Source: Microbacterium helvum
GTDB taxonomy: Bacteria; Actinomycetota; Actinomycetes; Actinomycetales; Microbacteriaceae
DNA length: 64,000 nt
Direction: 5' to 3'
NCBI RefSeq assembly: GCF_014779795.1
Contig: NZ_JACXZS010000011.1
Coordinates: forward strand, 124,001 to 188,000
The first letter of the stretch is position 1; each line of letters opens with the position of its first letter. Position numbers and translations under genes: made by a program. This document shows, in pieces, positions 9,332 through 18,128 of this stretch. The notes under the pieces are model-generated. The model was not told the origin of the DNA. It saw nothing but the letters and a program-made list of their open reading frames with translations, and searched no databases.

Positions 9332-9368
9332 TCGACGGCGCACATCGCCCGTGCAGCCGCTCCGGGAA

Positions 9369-10058
9369 TCAGGCGACGGCGCTCGACTCGTCGCGGATGA
9401 AGCGAGCGCGGATGTCGGCGATCATGGGCCGCGCGTTCGCCGCAGCGAGCGCTGCGAACACGACCGCCAGCAGAGCGAGCACGGGATCGAGCGTGAATGC
9501 GACGATCGCCGCCGCGAGGACGAGGAACGACAGCGCTCCGAGGGTGACCAGCGGCTTCGCGGCGACGTAGTAGAGCGCCAGGCGGGCCACGTCGCGCGCG
9601 CGGAACGAGAAGAACGACGCGATGACCAGCGCGTGCGAGGCCCACACCGCCAGCACCACCAGGAGCACGATCGCGACGACGACGAAGAAGGCGTCGACAC
9701 CCGCCGCGCCGGCGAACGCGATCGTCGTGCCGAGCACGGTCGCGGCGAGCAGCGCGGGCACCCACACCCAGAGCACGTCGACGAGGTTGTGCGCGTACGA
9801 CCGCCAGAAGCGCGGCCACACCGACAGCTCGTCGGATCGGCCGGCGATCGCCGACATCGCCGCCGAGTAGGCCGGTCCGATCGGCACGAGGCACAGCGCG
9901 TACAGCGGCAGGTTGCTGGCGTCGCGGGCGAGCAGCAGGATGCCGGCGAGACCGGGCGCGGCCGCGAGCAGGAAGCACAGCTCGACGACCACGAACCAGT
10001 AGACCGCGCCGGTCACGCGGCCGAGCGCCCCGTGGCGCCGCGACGTGTGCTCGTTCAT
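9369..10058 (-). CDS. DUF624 (YesL-type) membrane protein
   Basis: 229 residues, mostly hydrophobic, with about five membrane segments (AVYWFVVVELCFLLAAAP, LWVWVPALLAATVLG, VVVAIVLLVVLAVW and others). The aromatic/FWRSY loop after the first helices is typical of YesL/DUF624 proteins, which sit beside LplABC-type oligosaccharide importers in Gram-positive bacteria; their function is unknown. I chose ATG 10058 (GAGGAT site before it), which begins 10 bases after the GH42 stop, so it is the last gene of the importer-GH42 operon. Confidence 0.8.
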   Translation of the reverse strand: MNEHTSRRHGALGRVTGAVYWFVVVELCFLLAAAPGLAGILLLARDASNLPLYALCLVPIGPAYSAAMSAIAGRSDELSVWPRFWRSYAHNLVDVLWVWVPALLAATVLGTTIAFAGAAGVDAFFVVVAIVLLVVLAVWASHALVIASFFSFRARDVARLALYYVAAKPLVTLGALSFLVLAAAIVAFTLDPVLALLAVVFAALAAANARPMIADIRARFIRDESSAVA

Positions 10059-10068
10059 GTGTCCATCC

Positions 10069-12102
10069 TCAACGGCCCGCGCTCTCGATGACGACCACAC
10101 CGGCCGCCGGCACCCGCAGCGGGTCGCCGGCGGTCAGCGCCGTGCCGCTGAGCAGGTCGACGCCCGAGAACGGCGACGGCACCTCGACCTCGTCCGCACC
10201 GTGATTGAGGACGAACTCGTAGCGGCGGCCGTCCACGACGCGCGCGGTGTGCTCCAGGTCGCGCACGTCGGCGAACGGGCCGAGGGCCTCGTGCTCGGCG
10301 AGAGCGTGACGCACGACCCAGTCGACACCGGCCTGGTCGAGCACCGTTCCGACGTACCAGGCCGAACCCGCTCCGAAGGCGTTCCGGGTCACGGCCGCCT
10401 CCCCCGCGTAGAACTCCTGCTCATACGTCCCGACGGCCGTCGCCCCCTGCGGGATCACCAGATCGAACACGTGCCGCGCCAGGGCGCGCACCGGGTCCTC
10501 GCCCGGCATCCCGAGTGTCACCGTGTTCGCCACGGCAGGCGGCAGCGAGTCGGTCTCATCGACGCGCACGCCGCACAGTGCGCGGAGCGGTCCGGGCGCG
10601 TCCTCGAGGAACGCGTTGTCGTCCTCGTCGACGAGCCCCGACATGACGGTCGTGACGACCGAGCCGCCGCGGCGCGCCACCTCCTCGAGACGAGACGCGA
10701 TCGACCCCTTGAGCACATGCAGCAGGGGCGCGACCACGACGTCGTACCCCGACAGGTCCGCGGTCATGGGCACGACGTCGACCAGCGCGCCGGCCTGCCA
10801 CAGTGCCTCGTGGTACGCCACGAGCTGCCCCTCGTAGCCGACCGCCCGACTGTGGCCGTCGGTCATCTCCAGCGCCCACCACGAGTCCCAGTCGAACAGC
10901 AGCGCCACGCGCGCCGGTGTCCGCCCGCCGAGCAGGCGATCGCCGACGCGCTCGAGCTCGGCGCCGAGCGCCGCGACCTCGCCGAACGCCCGGGTGTCGG
11001 TGCGGCCGGCGTGGTTGAGCACCGCCCCGTGGTACTTCTCGGACGCGCCGCGGCTCTGCCGCAGCTGGAAGAACAGCACCGAGTCCGCACCGTGCGCGAC
11101 GGCCTGCCACGACCACAGCCGCATGACGCCGGGCCGTTTGACCGGGTTGTAGTCGCGGGTGGCGGTCATGGTGGGCGTCTGCTCCATGAGCCAGAACGGC
11201 TGGCCGTCCTTCAGTCCCCTCATGATGGCGTGCGACAGCGCCATGCGCGAGACCGGGGACCCATCGGTCGGGTAGTTGTCCCACGAAGCGAAGTCGAGGT
11301 GCGGGGCCCACCGGTGGTAGTCGAGGTGGCGGTAGATCCCCATCATGTTGGTCGTCACCGGCAGCGTCGAGAACTCGCGGATCGCCTGCTTCTCATCGCG
11401 GAACGACCGCAGCAGGTTGTCGCTGTTGAACCTCAGGTAGTCCAGTGAGATCCCCTGGAAAGCGGTGTGATTCGGTCCGCGCCAGTGCTCCGACAGCATG
11501 TTCGGCGGCACGACCTCTTCCCAGTCGGTGAATCGGTGCGACCAGAAGTCGGCGTTCCACGCGTCGTTGAGCCGGTCGAGCGTGCCGTACCGCTCGCGCA
11601 GCCACACCCGGAACTCCGCCGCGCACAGCTCGCAATAGCACTGCCCGCCGTACTCGTTGTTGATGTGCCAGGCGACCACCGCCGGGTGATCGCCGAAGCG
11701 CTCGGCGATGCGGCCGGCGACCGCCGCCGACAGCCGCCGGTAGGCCGGCGACGACGGACACGCGTTGTGGCGCCCGCCGTAGACGTGCCGACGGCCCTCG
11801 AAATCGGTGCGGCAGACGTCGGGATGCCGCCGGGCCAGCCACGGCGGCACGGCTGCCGTCCCGGTCGCCAGGCACACCTTGCGACCCTCCGCGTGCGCCC
11901 GGTCGATGATGCGCTCCAGCACCGACAGGTCGTAGACGTCCTCGGCGGGCTGCGTCAGCGACCACGAGAACACGCCCACCGTGACGAGGTCGATGTGCGC
12001 GAGGTCGAACGCGCGGTAGTCCTCGTCCCACACCTCCTCGCCCCACTGCTCGGGGTTGTAGTCGCCGCCGTACGGGATCTTGGGCAATGCGGGAAGGGTC
12101 AC
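10069..12102 (-). CDS. GH42 beta-galactosidase-family glycosidase
   Basis: 677 residues from GTG 12102 (GGAG 11 bases before; the longer ATG start at 12171 has no ribosome site). No signal peptide, so cytosolic. The GH42 pattern is clear: PYGGDYNPEQW near the N-terminus, HINNEYGG with the acid/base Glu, a Cys cluster (GQCYCELC) that binds zinc in many GH42 enzymes, FASWDNYPTD, and LMEQTPT with the nucleophile Glu. The family covers beta-galactosidases and some alpha-L-arabinopyranosidases. Inside a xylan locus the target may be a galactose or arabinopyranose side group of xylan or arabinogalactan. It is the fourth gene of the minus-strand operon that starts at 15850. Confidence 0.9.
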   Translation of the reverse strand: MTLPALPKIPYGGDYNPEQWGEEVWDEDYRAFDLAHIDLVTVGVFSWSLTQPAEDVYDLSVLERIIDRAHAEGRKVCLATGTAAVPPWLARRHPDVCRTDFEGRRHVYGGRHNACPSSPAYRRLSAAVAGRIAERFGDHPAVVAWHINNEYGGQCYCELCAAEFRVWLRERYGTLDRLNDAWNADFWSHRFTDWEEVVPPNMLSEHWRGPNHTAFQGISLDYLRFNSDNLLRSFRDEKQAIREFSTLPVTTNMMGIYRHLDYHRWAPHLDFASWDNYPTDGSPVSRMALSHAIMRGLKDGQPFWLMEQTPTMTATRDYNPVKRPGVMRLWSWQAVAHGADSVLFFQLRQSRGASEKYHGAVLNHAGRTDTRAFGEVAALGAELERVGDRLLGGRTPARVALLFDWDSWWALEMTDGHSRAVGYEGQLVAYHEALWQAGALVDVVPMTADLSGYDVVVAPLLHVLKGSIASRLEEVARRGGSVVTTVMSGLVDEDDNAFLEDAPGPLRALCGVRVDETDSLPPAVANTVTLGMPGEDPVRALARHVFDLVIPQGATAVGTYEQEFYAGEAAVTRNAFGAGSAWYVGTVLDQAGVDWVVRHALAEHEALGPFADVRDLEHTARVVDGRRYEFVLNHGADEVEVPSPFSGVDLLSGTALTAGDPLRVPAAGVVVIESAGR

Positions 12103-12126
12103 GTTGCGAAGTGTCTCCAGAGAAGT

Positions 12127-12173
12127 GGATGCCGCGACCGCGACGCTCAGAGGAGCCCGCGGTCGCGGCATCC
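12127..12173 (-). terminator. Intercistronic stem-loop between binding-protein and GH42 genes
   Basis: A perfect 16-bp stem GGATGCCGCGACCGCG / CGCGGTCGCGGCATCC with a 15-base loop lies just past the binding-protein stop. It may be a partial terminator or an mRNA-stabilising stem that raises binding-protein output over downstream genes. Confidence 0.5.
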
Positions 12174-12188
12174 GATCAATCCGTCACG

Positions 12189-13865
12189 TCAGCCGTTGGC
12201 CTCGGCGTAGCGCTGCTGCGCCTCGTTGACGATGTCGATGTACTGCGTCATGTTCATGCCCTCGAGCTCGGACACGTACGCGTCCCACTCGTCCAGCGAA
12301 CGCTGACCGAGGATGAAGGCCGCCGTGTTCTGCCACACGTGGTCCTTGAGCGCCGACTGGTACAGCGACACCTGCTCGCGTTCGACCTCGTCCAGCGGAG
12401 CGGGCGGCGGCAGGTCCAGCACCTTCTTCGTGGACATCGACTCGACGAAGTCGACGGCCTCTTCGGGCAGCATCGAGCGGTCGAGGTCGACCGACGAGCC
12501 GTGGACGAGCATCCAGACGCCGTTGGAGAACCCGTAGTCCGTCTGCAGGTTCTTCGGCGCGCCCGCGTTGATACCCATCGCGGTGATGCCGGGGTCGAGC
12601 ACCCGCTTGCCGTCGGCGTCCTTGGTGTAGGTCTCGCCCTCGACGCCCCACTTCGCGAACTCGAGTCCCTCGTCGGAGTAGTACAGCCAGTCGAGGAACT
12701 GCAGCAGCGCCTTGAAGTGCTCGGACTCCTGCACCTTGGACGACAGCATGAAACCGCTCACCAGGCGTCCGCCGGCTGCGAGGTTGTCGCCTCCGGGTCC
12801 CGCGGGCACGCGGATCATCGCGAGGTCGCCGGCGGTGCCGAGGTCCTTGAGCGTCTGGCGGTAGCCGACGATCTCCTGGTTGTTGGTCCCGACCGAGAGC
12901 GCCTGACCCGACGCCACCTTCTGCTTGGCCTGGTCGTCGTCCTGAGTGATGGCCTCGGGGTCGAGCAGCCCGTCCGCGACGAGCCCGGCGTAGAACTCGA
13001 CGAGATCCTTGTACTCGTCCGTCGCGCCGGTGTAGACGAACTCGTCGCCGGTCCAGGTGAGGCCCTGACCGAAGCCCCAGCCGGCCGCCGTGCCGAAGTT
13101 CGGCGACACGAATCCGAGCGTGCCTTCGATGGGCCCGTTCGCGGACCAGCGGTCGGTCATCGGATACACATCCGGGTACGCCTCCTTCACCTTGCGGAGG
13201 TCGTCGGCGAAGTCGTCGAAGGTCGCGGGCTCCAGGCTGAGGCCGAGCTCCTCCCAGATGTCGGATCGCACGGCGAACGTGTACTCCGGACGCTGCTCCT
13301 CACGGAACCCGGGGAACAGGTAGTACTTGCCGTCCTCCTGCCGCAGCTGGTCGAGGTCGGCTTCGAGGTTCCACTTCTCGACCTTGTCCATGTAGTTCGG
13401 CATGTACTGCACGAAGTCGCTCGCCGCGAGGATCGCGCCTCCGGCGACGAACGGCACCTCCTGGCCGGGATACGTGACCGAGACGATGTCGGGCGCGTCG
13501 CCCGCGCCGATGACGAGCGACTTGCGCTGGTCCCACTCGTTCAGCGGCGCCGAGGTGATGTCGAACGTGACGTTCTGGTTCTTCTCGAGCTCGCTGAGGA
13601 ACAGCCAGTCCTTGTTGTACGGGTAGTTCGGGTGGTCGCGGTAGAAGAGGCCGAACTCGACCGGCTCCGTCGCCGTGAAGGTGTCGCCGACGCCGTAGTC
13701 CTCCATCGCACCGACGTCCTTGCCGGTGAAGTCGAACTCCGCCGCGGCCGTGTCGTCGCCGTCGGCGCCGGTGTCGCCGCCGGAGTCGCAACCGCTGAGG
13801 ACGAGCGCGCCCGCAGCGAGCACGGCGCCCGCGAGCAGCACGCTTCGTCGCATGTGCTGTGTCAT
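12189..13865 (-). CDS. lplA: Oligosaccharide-binding lipoprotein, LplA-like (aldouronate/XOS importer)
   Basis: 558 residues, long for a sugar-binding protein, as typical for LplA-type proteins. A lipoprotein signal with lipobox LSGC (Cys ~26) is followed by a low-complexity Gly/Asp linker and the binding fold (FYRDHPNYPYNKDWL, GDAPDIVSVTYPG). GGAAAT precedes ATG 13865. It follows two permease genes that match LplB/YtcP, and GH42 and DUF624 genes lie downstream. In Paenibacillus-type xylan loci this transporter class brings in aldotetraouronate, and GH67 is nearby here, so that is the favoured substrate, by inference. No ATPase gene is in the operon; a shared MsmK/MsmX-type ATPase would be needed. 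Confidence 0.85.
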   Translation of the reverse strand: MTQHMRRSVLLAGAVLAAGALVLSGCDSGGDTGADGDDTAAAEFDFTGKDVGAMEDYGVGDTFTATEPVEFGLFYRDHPNYPYNKDWLFLSELEKNQNVTFDITSAPLNEWDQRKSLVIGAGDAPDIVSVTYPGQEVPFVAGGAILAASDFVQYMPNYMDKVEKWNLEADLDQLRQEDGKYYLFPGFREEQRPEYTFAVRSDIWEELGLSLEPATFDDFADDLRKVKEAYPDVYPMTDRWSANGPIEGTLGFVSPNFGTAAGWGFGQGLTWTGDEFVYTGATDEYKDLVEFYAGLVADGLLDPEAITQDDDQAKQKVASGQALSVGTNNQEIVGYRQTLKDLGTAGDLAMIRVPAGPGGDNLAAGGRLVSGFMLSSKVQESEHFKALLQFLDWLYYSDEGLEFAKWGVEGETYTKDADGKRVLDPGITAMGINAGAPKNLQTDYGFSNGVWMLVHGSSVDLDRSMLPEEAVDFVESMSTKKVLDLPPPAPLDEVEREQVSLYQSALKDHVWQNTAAFILGQRSLDEWDAYVSELEGMNMTQYIDIVNEAQQRYAEANG

Positions 13866-13886
13866 GGGATTTCCTTTCGTGGGGGG

Positions 13887-14834
13887 TTACTGCTTGACCG
13901 AGCCGAGCATCACGCCCGACACGAAGTACTTCTGGATGAACGGGTAGAGGCAGACGATCGGCAGCACGGTGAGCAGCATCGTGACGGCCTTGACGTTGGC
14001 CGCGACCTGGGTCGCGTCACCGCTTGCGGCTCCTGCGCCGAGAGACTCCGTGCTCGACGCGGCGGCGAGCAGGTTGCGCAGGTACACGGTGACCGGATAC
14101 AGCTCGGCCTTGTCCATATAGAGGAACGCGGCGAACCACGAGTTCCAGAACGACACCGCGTAGAAGAGGACCATCGTGGCGATGACGGCCTTGCTGAGCG
14201 GCAGCACGATCTTCCAGAGGATGCCGTAGGTCGTGAGTCCGTCGATCGCCGCGGCCTCTTCGAGGTCCTCGGGGAACCCCTCGAAGAAGGACTTCATGAC
14301 GAGCAGGTTGAAGACGCTGATGGCGTTGGGGATCACGATGGCCCACAGCGTGTTCTTGAAGCCGAGCTCGTTGATCAGGATGTAGTTCGGGATCAGCCCG
14401 CCGTTGAAGAACATCGTGAACACCGCGATGCCGATGAAGAACGCCCGGCCCTTCAGGTGCCTCTTCGACAGCGCATAGGCGAACGACGTGGTGAGCACCA
14501 TCGCGATCGCGGTCGCCACGACCGTGTAGAGCACGGTGTTGCCGTAGTTGCGCCAGAACATCGGGTCGCCCATGACGTAGCCGAACGTCGTGACGTTGAA
14601 GCCCTTCGGGATGAGGTTCACCTGGCCCGAGTTGATGTAGGCCTCGGAGCTGAACGCCTGAGCCACCACGTTGAGGAACGGATAGAGCGTCAGGAAGCAC
14701 AGCGCCACGATGAGCGCGCCGTTCACGATGCGGAACACCGTGTAGCTGCGGGAGTCCTTGATGCCGGACTGCTTGGCCGGGCGGAAGATCCGGTCCGACA
14801 TGCGCCGCGGGGCGGTGCGGAGGCTTTCGGTCAC
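13887..14834 (-). CDS. Sugar ABC transporter permease, YtcP-like
   Basis: 315 residues with six predicted membrane helices and the EAA loop (FPEDLEEAAAIDGLTTYGILWKI-type, quoted in part) that docks the ATPase. Start taken at GTG 14834, which overlaps the stop of the preceding permease gene in a GTGA arrangement; GTG 14837 is an equal choice. It forms a heterodimer with the LplB-like subunit at 14831-15850 and works with the binding protein just downstream. Confidence 0.85.
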   Translation of the reverse strand: MTESLRTAPRRMSDRIFRPAKQSGIKDSRSYTVFRIVNGALIVALCFLTLYPFLNVVAQAFSSEAYINSGQVNLIPKGFNVTTFGYVMGDPMFWRNYGNTVLYTVVATAIAMVLTTSFAYALSKRHLKGRAFFIGIAVFTMFFNGGLIPNYILINELGFKNTLWAIVIPNAISVFNLLVMKSFFEGFPEDLEEAAAIDGLTTYGILWKIVLPLSKAVIATMVLFYAVSFWNSWFAAFLYMDKAELYPVTVYLRNLLAAASSTESLGAGAASGDATQVAANVKAVTMLLTVLPIVCLYPFIQKYFVSGVMLGSVKQ

Positions 14835-15850
14835 CACAGGCTCGTCCCCACGGTTCGACGCGAGATCGCGTTGGCGGTCAGGATCAGCGCCAGCCCGATG
14901 AGCGACTCGAACAGGCCGATGGCCGTGGCGTACGAGAAGTTGCTCGAGATGATGCCGACCCGGTACAGGTACGTCGAGATGACGTCGGCGGTCGGGTACA
15001 GCAGCGGGTTGTACAGCAGCAGGATCTTCTCGAAGCCGACCGCCATGAACGTGCCGATGTTGAGGATGAGCAGCACGATCATCGTGGGCCGGATGCCCGG
15101 CAGCGTCACGTGCCAGATCTGCCGCCAGCGGTTGGCGCCGTCGATGCGCGCCGCCTCGTACAGCTGCGGGTCGATCGTGGTGAGGGCGGCCAGGTACAGG
15201 ATCGTGCCCCAGCCGACCGTCTGCCAGATCTCGGAGCCCACGTAGATGGTGGGGAACCACTGCGGCAGCTGCATGAACGGGATGGCTTCGCCGCCGAAGA
15301 ACTCGATCGTCTGGTTGATGGAGCCCTTCAGCGCGGTCAGCTGCAGCACCATGCCGGCGACGATGACGATCGACATGAAGTGCGGCAGATACGAGATCGA
15401 CTGCGCGACCCGCTTGAACCGCCGCGAACGCAGCTCGTTGAACATGAGCGCCAGCACGATCGGCAGGGGGAACACGATGACGAGGGTGAGCCCGCCGAGG
15501 ATCAGGGTGTTCCAGAAGGCGCGCCAGAACGTCGGGTCGTTGATGAAGAGCTCGACGTAGCGAAGCCCCACCCACTCGTCGCCGAACATCGACCCGCCCG
15601 GCCGGAAGCGACGGAACGCGATGACGTTCCCGGCCATCGGGATGTAGCGGAAGATCAGCAGGAAGACGATCGGCAGCACGAGCAGCGAGTAGAGCCGCCA
15701 GTCCTTCTTCAGCGCCTTGCGCCACGTGGTGCGCGTCCCGGGCGGGCGAGCGGGCTGCTTGCGTCGTCGCCGCGACGGCTGCGGAGCCTCGTCGACCTCC
15801 GAGCGCAGTTCCACCGCCTCGGCGACGACGAGGTTGCTGTTGACCGACAT
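14831..15850 (-). CDS. Sugar ABC transporter permease, LplB-like
   Basis: 339 residues from ATG 15850 (GAGGGAG before it; the longer frame to 15991 has no ribosome site and runs through the operators). A basic cytosolic N-terminus (SRRRRKQ) of ~50 residues precedes six helices, with the EAA motif LYEAARIDGANRW. The family shows the RYIPMAGNVIAF start and NEL..RRFKR loop of LplB proteins. It is the first gene of the minus-strand operon lplB-ytcP-lplA-GH42-DUF624, read divergently from the acetyl xylan esterase gene. Confidence 0.87.
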   Translation of the reverse strand: MSVNSNLVVAEAVELRSEVDEAPQPSRRRRKQPARPPGTRTTWRKALKKDWRLYSLLVLPIVFLLIFRYIPMAGNVIAFRRFRPGGSMFGDEWVGLRYVELFINDPTFWRAFWNTLILGGLTLVIVFPLPIVLALMFNELRSRRFKRVAQSISYLPHFMSIVIVAGMVLQLTALKGSINQTIEFFGGEAIPFMQLPQWFPTIYVGSEIWQTVGWGTILYLAALTTIDPQLYEAARIDGANRWRQIWHVTLPGIRPTMIVLLILNIGTFMAVGFEKILLLYNPLLYPTADVISTYLYRVGIISSNFSYATAIGLFESLIGLALILTANAISRRTVGTSLW

Positions 15851-15955
15851 GCGCTCCCTCGCGAGTGTCCGGAGGCGGCTCCTTGCCGCCTCAAGCAATG
15901 CGAAAGTTTCGTCTTCCGCTTCGATACACGACGACGGTAGTGTGGGCCCGCACAC

Positions 15956-15973
15956 GATGTCAACGTTTTCATT
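15956..15973. promoter_or_regulatory. LacI-type operator candidate 1, importer/esterase divergent promoter
   Basis: GATGTC-AACGTT-TTCATT, aligned on the AACGTT core with the sites at 3428 and 9316. It is about 105 bases before the lplB start and 59 before the esterase start. Confidence 0.5.
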
Positions 15974-15988
15974 CGACATTTCGTGCGA

Positions 15989-16006
15989 CATGACAACATT
16001 TTCATC
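15989..16006. promoter_or_regulatory. LacI-type operator candidate 2, importer/esterase divergent promoter
   Basis: CATGAC-AACATT-TTCATC, whose ATGA/TCAT arms form an inverted repeat. It lies 33 bases (centre to centre, about three helical turns) from candidate 1, which would suit cooperative binding of a tetrameric or paired LacI protein. It is 26 bases before the esterase start. Confidence 0.45.
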
Positions 16007-16031
16007 ACGACCCGCGAAGGAGCAGTCGCCG

Positions 16032-17051
16032 ATGGCGAGATTCGACCTGTCCGAGCCCGAGCTGGCCGCCTACCGGCCCGACGTCCCCGAGCCGGACGAC
16101 TTCGACATCTTCTGGCGCGAGACGCTCGCGAGCTCGAGAGCAGTGGATGCCGCCGTCCGGCGCGCTCCCGTCGACACCGGCCTGGAGCTCGTCGATGTCG
16201 AGGACGTGGTGTTCCCGGGCTTTGCCGGCGACCCGGTGCGCGCGTGGCTGGTCCTCCCCCACGCCGCGGAGGCGCCGCTTCCTGCCGTGGTGGAGTTCGT
16301 CGGTTACGGCCGCGGGCGCGGCCTGCCGTTCGAGCGCCTGCACTGGCCCGTCGCCGGCTTCGCGCAGCTCATCGTCGACACGCGCGGCCAGGGATCGACG
16401 TGGGGAACGGGCGGCAGCACCCCGGACCCGCACGGGGCCGGGCCGGCGGCATCCGGATTCCTCACCCGCGGCATCGAGGACCCGGCGACGCACTACTATC
16501 GGCGCGTGTTCACCGACGCGGCACGCGCGGTCGACGCGGTGCGGACGATGCCCGAGATCGACGCCGGCCGTGTCGCGGTGACCGGCAACAGCCAGGGCGG
16601 GGCGATCGCGATCGCCGCGGCGGGGCTGTCGGAGGACCTCGTCGCGGCGCTGCCCACGGCGCCGATCCTGAGTCACATGCGGCGAACGGTCGGACTCACC
16701 GACACCGACCCGCACGCCGAGATCGCCCGGTACCTCTCGGTGCACCGCGGCGCCGACGAGCAGGTGTTCCGCACGCTGTCGTACCTCGACGGCGTCAACT
16801 TCGCCCGCCGTGCGACGGCGCCCGCACTGTTCGGGGCGGGGCTGATGGACACCGTCGCACCGCCGTCGGGCGTGTACGCCGCGGCGAACCACTGGCGGGG
16901 CGGCGCCGAGGTCGTGGCGTATCCGTGGAACGGCCACGAGGGCGGCGAAGGAGTGCATTGGCAGCGTCAGCTCGCGTGGCTGCGTGCGCGAATGGATGCC
17001 GCAGCGGCCGCAGCCGGCGCCGGAAACTTTCGGACTACGATCGCACCATGA
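16032..17051 (+). CDS. axe: CE7 acetyl xylan esterase / cephalosporin-C deacetylase
   Basis: 339 residues, no signal peptide, cytosolic. It removes acetyl groups from imported acetylated xylo-oligosaccharides. The CE7 fold is clear: N-terminal FDLSEPELAAYRPDVP, then FVGYGRGRG, then VDTRGQGSTW. The triad is S187 (GNSQGG), D273 (GLMDTV) and H302 (NGHEGG), with family-like spacing. ATG 16032 has AAGGAG 9 bases before it; the longer open frame upstream has no start signal and crosses the operators. It overlaps the next lacI gene by ATGA, so the esterase and repressor are one operon. Confidence 0.95.
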   Translation: MARFDLSEPELAAYRPDVPEPDDFDIFWRETLASSRAVDAAVRRAPVDTGLELVDVEDVVFPGFAGDPVRAWLVLPHAAEAPLPAVVEFVGYGRGRGLPFERLHWPVAGFAQLIVDTRGQGSTWGTGGSTPDPHGAGPAASGFLTRGIEDPATHYYRRVFTDAARAVDAVRTMPEIDAGRVAVTGNSQGGAIAIAAAGLSEDLVAALPTAPILSHMRRTVGLTDTDPHAEIARYLSVHRGADEQVFRTLSYLDGVNFARRATAPALFGAGLMDTVAPPSGVYAAANHWRGGAEVVAYPWNGHEGGEGVHWQRQLAWLRARMDAAAAAAGAGNFRTTIAP

Positions 17052-18055
17052 CGGCCTCACAGCGCGTGACGCTCGCCGAGATCGCGGCTGAGGCGGGTGT
17101 GTCGCTCGCCACCATGTCGAAGGTGCTCAACGGCCGCACGGACGTCGCACCCGCAACGCGCGCCCGACTCGAGGAGCACCTCGCCCGGCACGGCTACACC
17201 CGTCGCAGCACCGCCCAGCGCAGCGAGTTCATCGAGCTCGTCTTCCACGAGCTGGAGTCGAGCTGGTCGATGGAGGTCATCGAGGGCGTCGAGGACGTCG
17301 CCCACGCCGCCGGGCTCTCGGTGGTGCTCACGGTGAGCGGCGATCGCCACGAACCCGGCCCGGAGTGGATCGACGGCGTGCTGCGCCGCCGGCCCGCCGG
17401 TGTGGTCCTGGTCTTCAGCGACCTCGCCCGCAAGTACCGCGAGAAGCTGCGCTCGCGCGGGATTCCGTTCGTCATCATCGACCCGGCCGGAGACCCCTCG
17501 CCCGACGTCCCCTCGGTGGGATCGGCCAACTGGTCGGGCGGACTCATGGCGACGCGTCACCTCATCGAGCTCGGGCACCGCCGCATCGCCGCGATCACCG
17601 GGCCCGAAGACATGATGTGCTCGCTCGCCCGCGTCGACGGCTACCGGTCCGCGATGAACGCTGCGGGGCTGCCCATCGACCTCGCGCTGATCCGCTTCGG
17701 CGACTTCCACCCCGACGGCGGTGAGACCGCAGCCCGTGAACTGCTCGCGCTCGACGATCCGCCCACGGCGATCTTCGCCGGCAGCGACCTGCAGGCGCTG
17801 GGCGTGATCGCGGCCGGGTCCGCCGCGGGCCTGCACGTGCCCGACGACCTGTCGGTGGTCGGCTACGACGACATCGCGCTGTCCCGCTGGATGAGCCCGC
17901 AGCTCACGACCGTCCACCAGCCGCTGCGCCGCATGGGCGAGGAGGCCACCCGCCTCGCCCTGCGCCTCGCCGACGGCGTCGTCCCCGACACGCTGCGCAT
18001 GGACCTCGCGACCCACCTCGTGGTGCGCGGGAGCACGGCGCGCCCGCGCGGCTGA
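17048..18055 (+). CDS. LacI-family repressor (probable xylan-locus regulator)
   Basis: 335 residues. HTH: VTLAEIAAEAGVSLATMSK, then the VLNG hinge helix. The effector domain carries TRHLIELGHRRIAAITGP and DDIALSRWMSPQLTTV. The start overlaps the esterase stop (ATGA). Being at the end of the esterase operon and facing the importer operon across two operator candidates, it most likely controls both. The inducer is probably a xylo-oligosaccharide, by context only. Confidence 0.9.
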   Translation: MTASQRVTLAEIAAEAGVSLATMSKVLNGRTDVAPATRARLEEHLARHGYTRRSTAQRSEFIELVFHELESSWSMEVIEGVEDVAHAAGLSVVLTVSGDRHEPGPEWIDGVLRRRPAGVVLVFSDLARKYREKLRSRGIPFVIIDPAGDPSPDVPSVGSANWSGGLMATRHLIELGHRRIAAITGPEDMMCSLARVDGYRSAMNAAGLPIDLALIRFGDFHPDGGETAARELLALDDPPTAIFAGSDLQALGVIAAGSAAGLHVPDDLSVVGYDDIALSRWMSPQLTTVHQPLRRMGEEATRLALRLADGVVPDTLRMDLATHLVVRGSTARPRG

Positions 18056-18128
18056 GCGCGGTGACGACGCGAGCGACGCACGGATGAGACCGAACGCCCC
18101 GCCGATCCCGGCCCTCTACAGTGTGGGT

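Noticed and set aside
12087..15245. 1,052-codon plus-strand frame
   Set aside because: It is the antisense image of the GH42/binding protein/permease operon, with no domain pattern.
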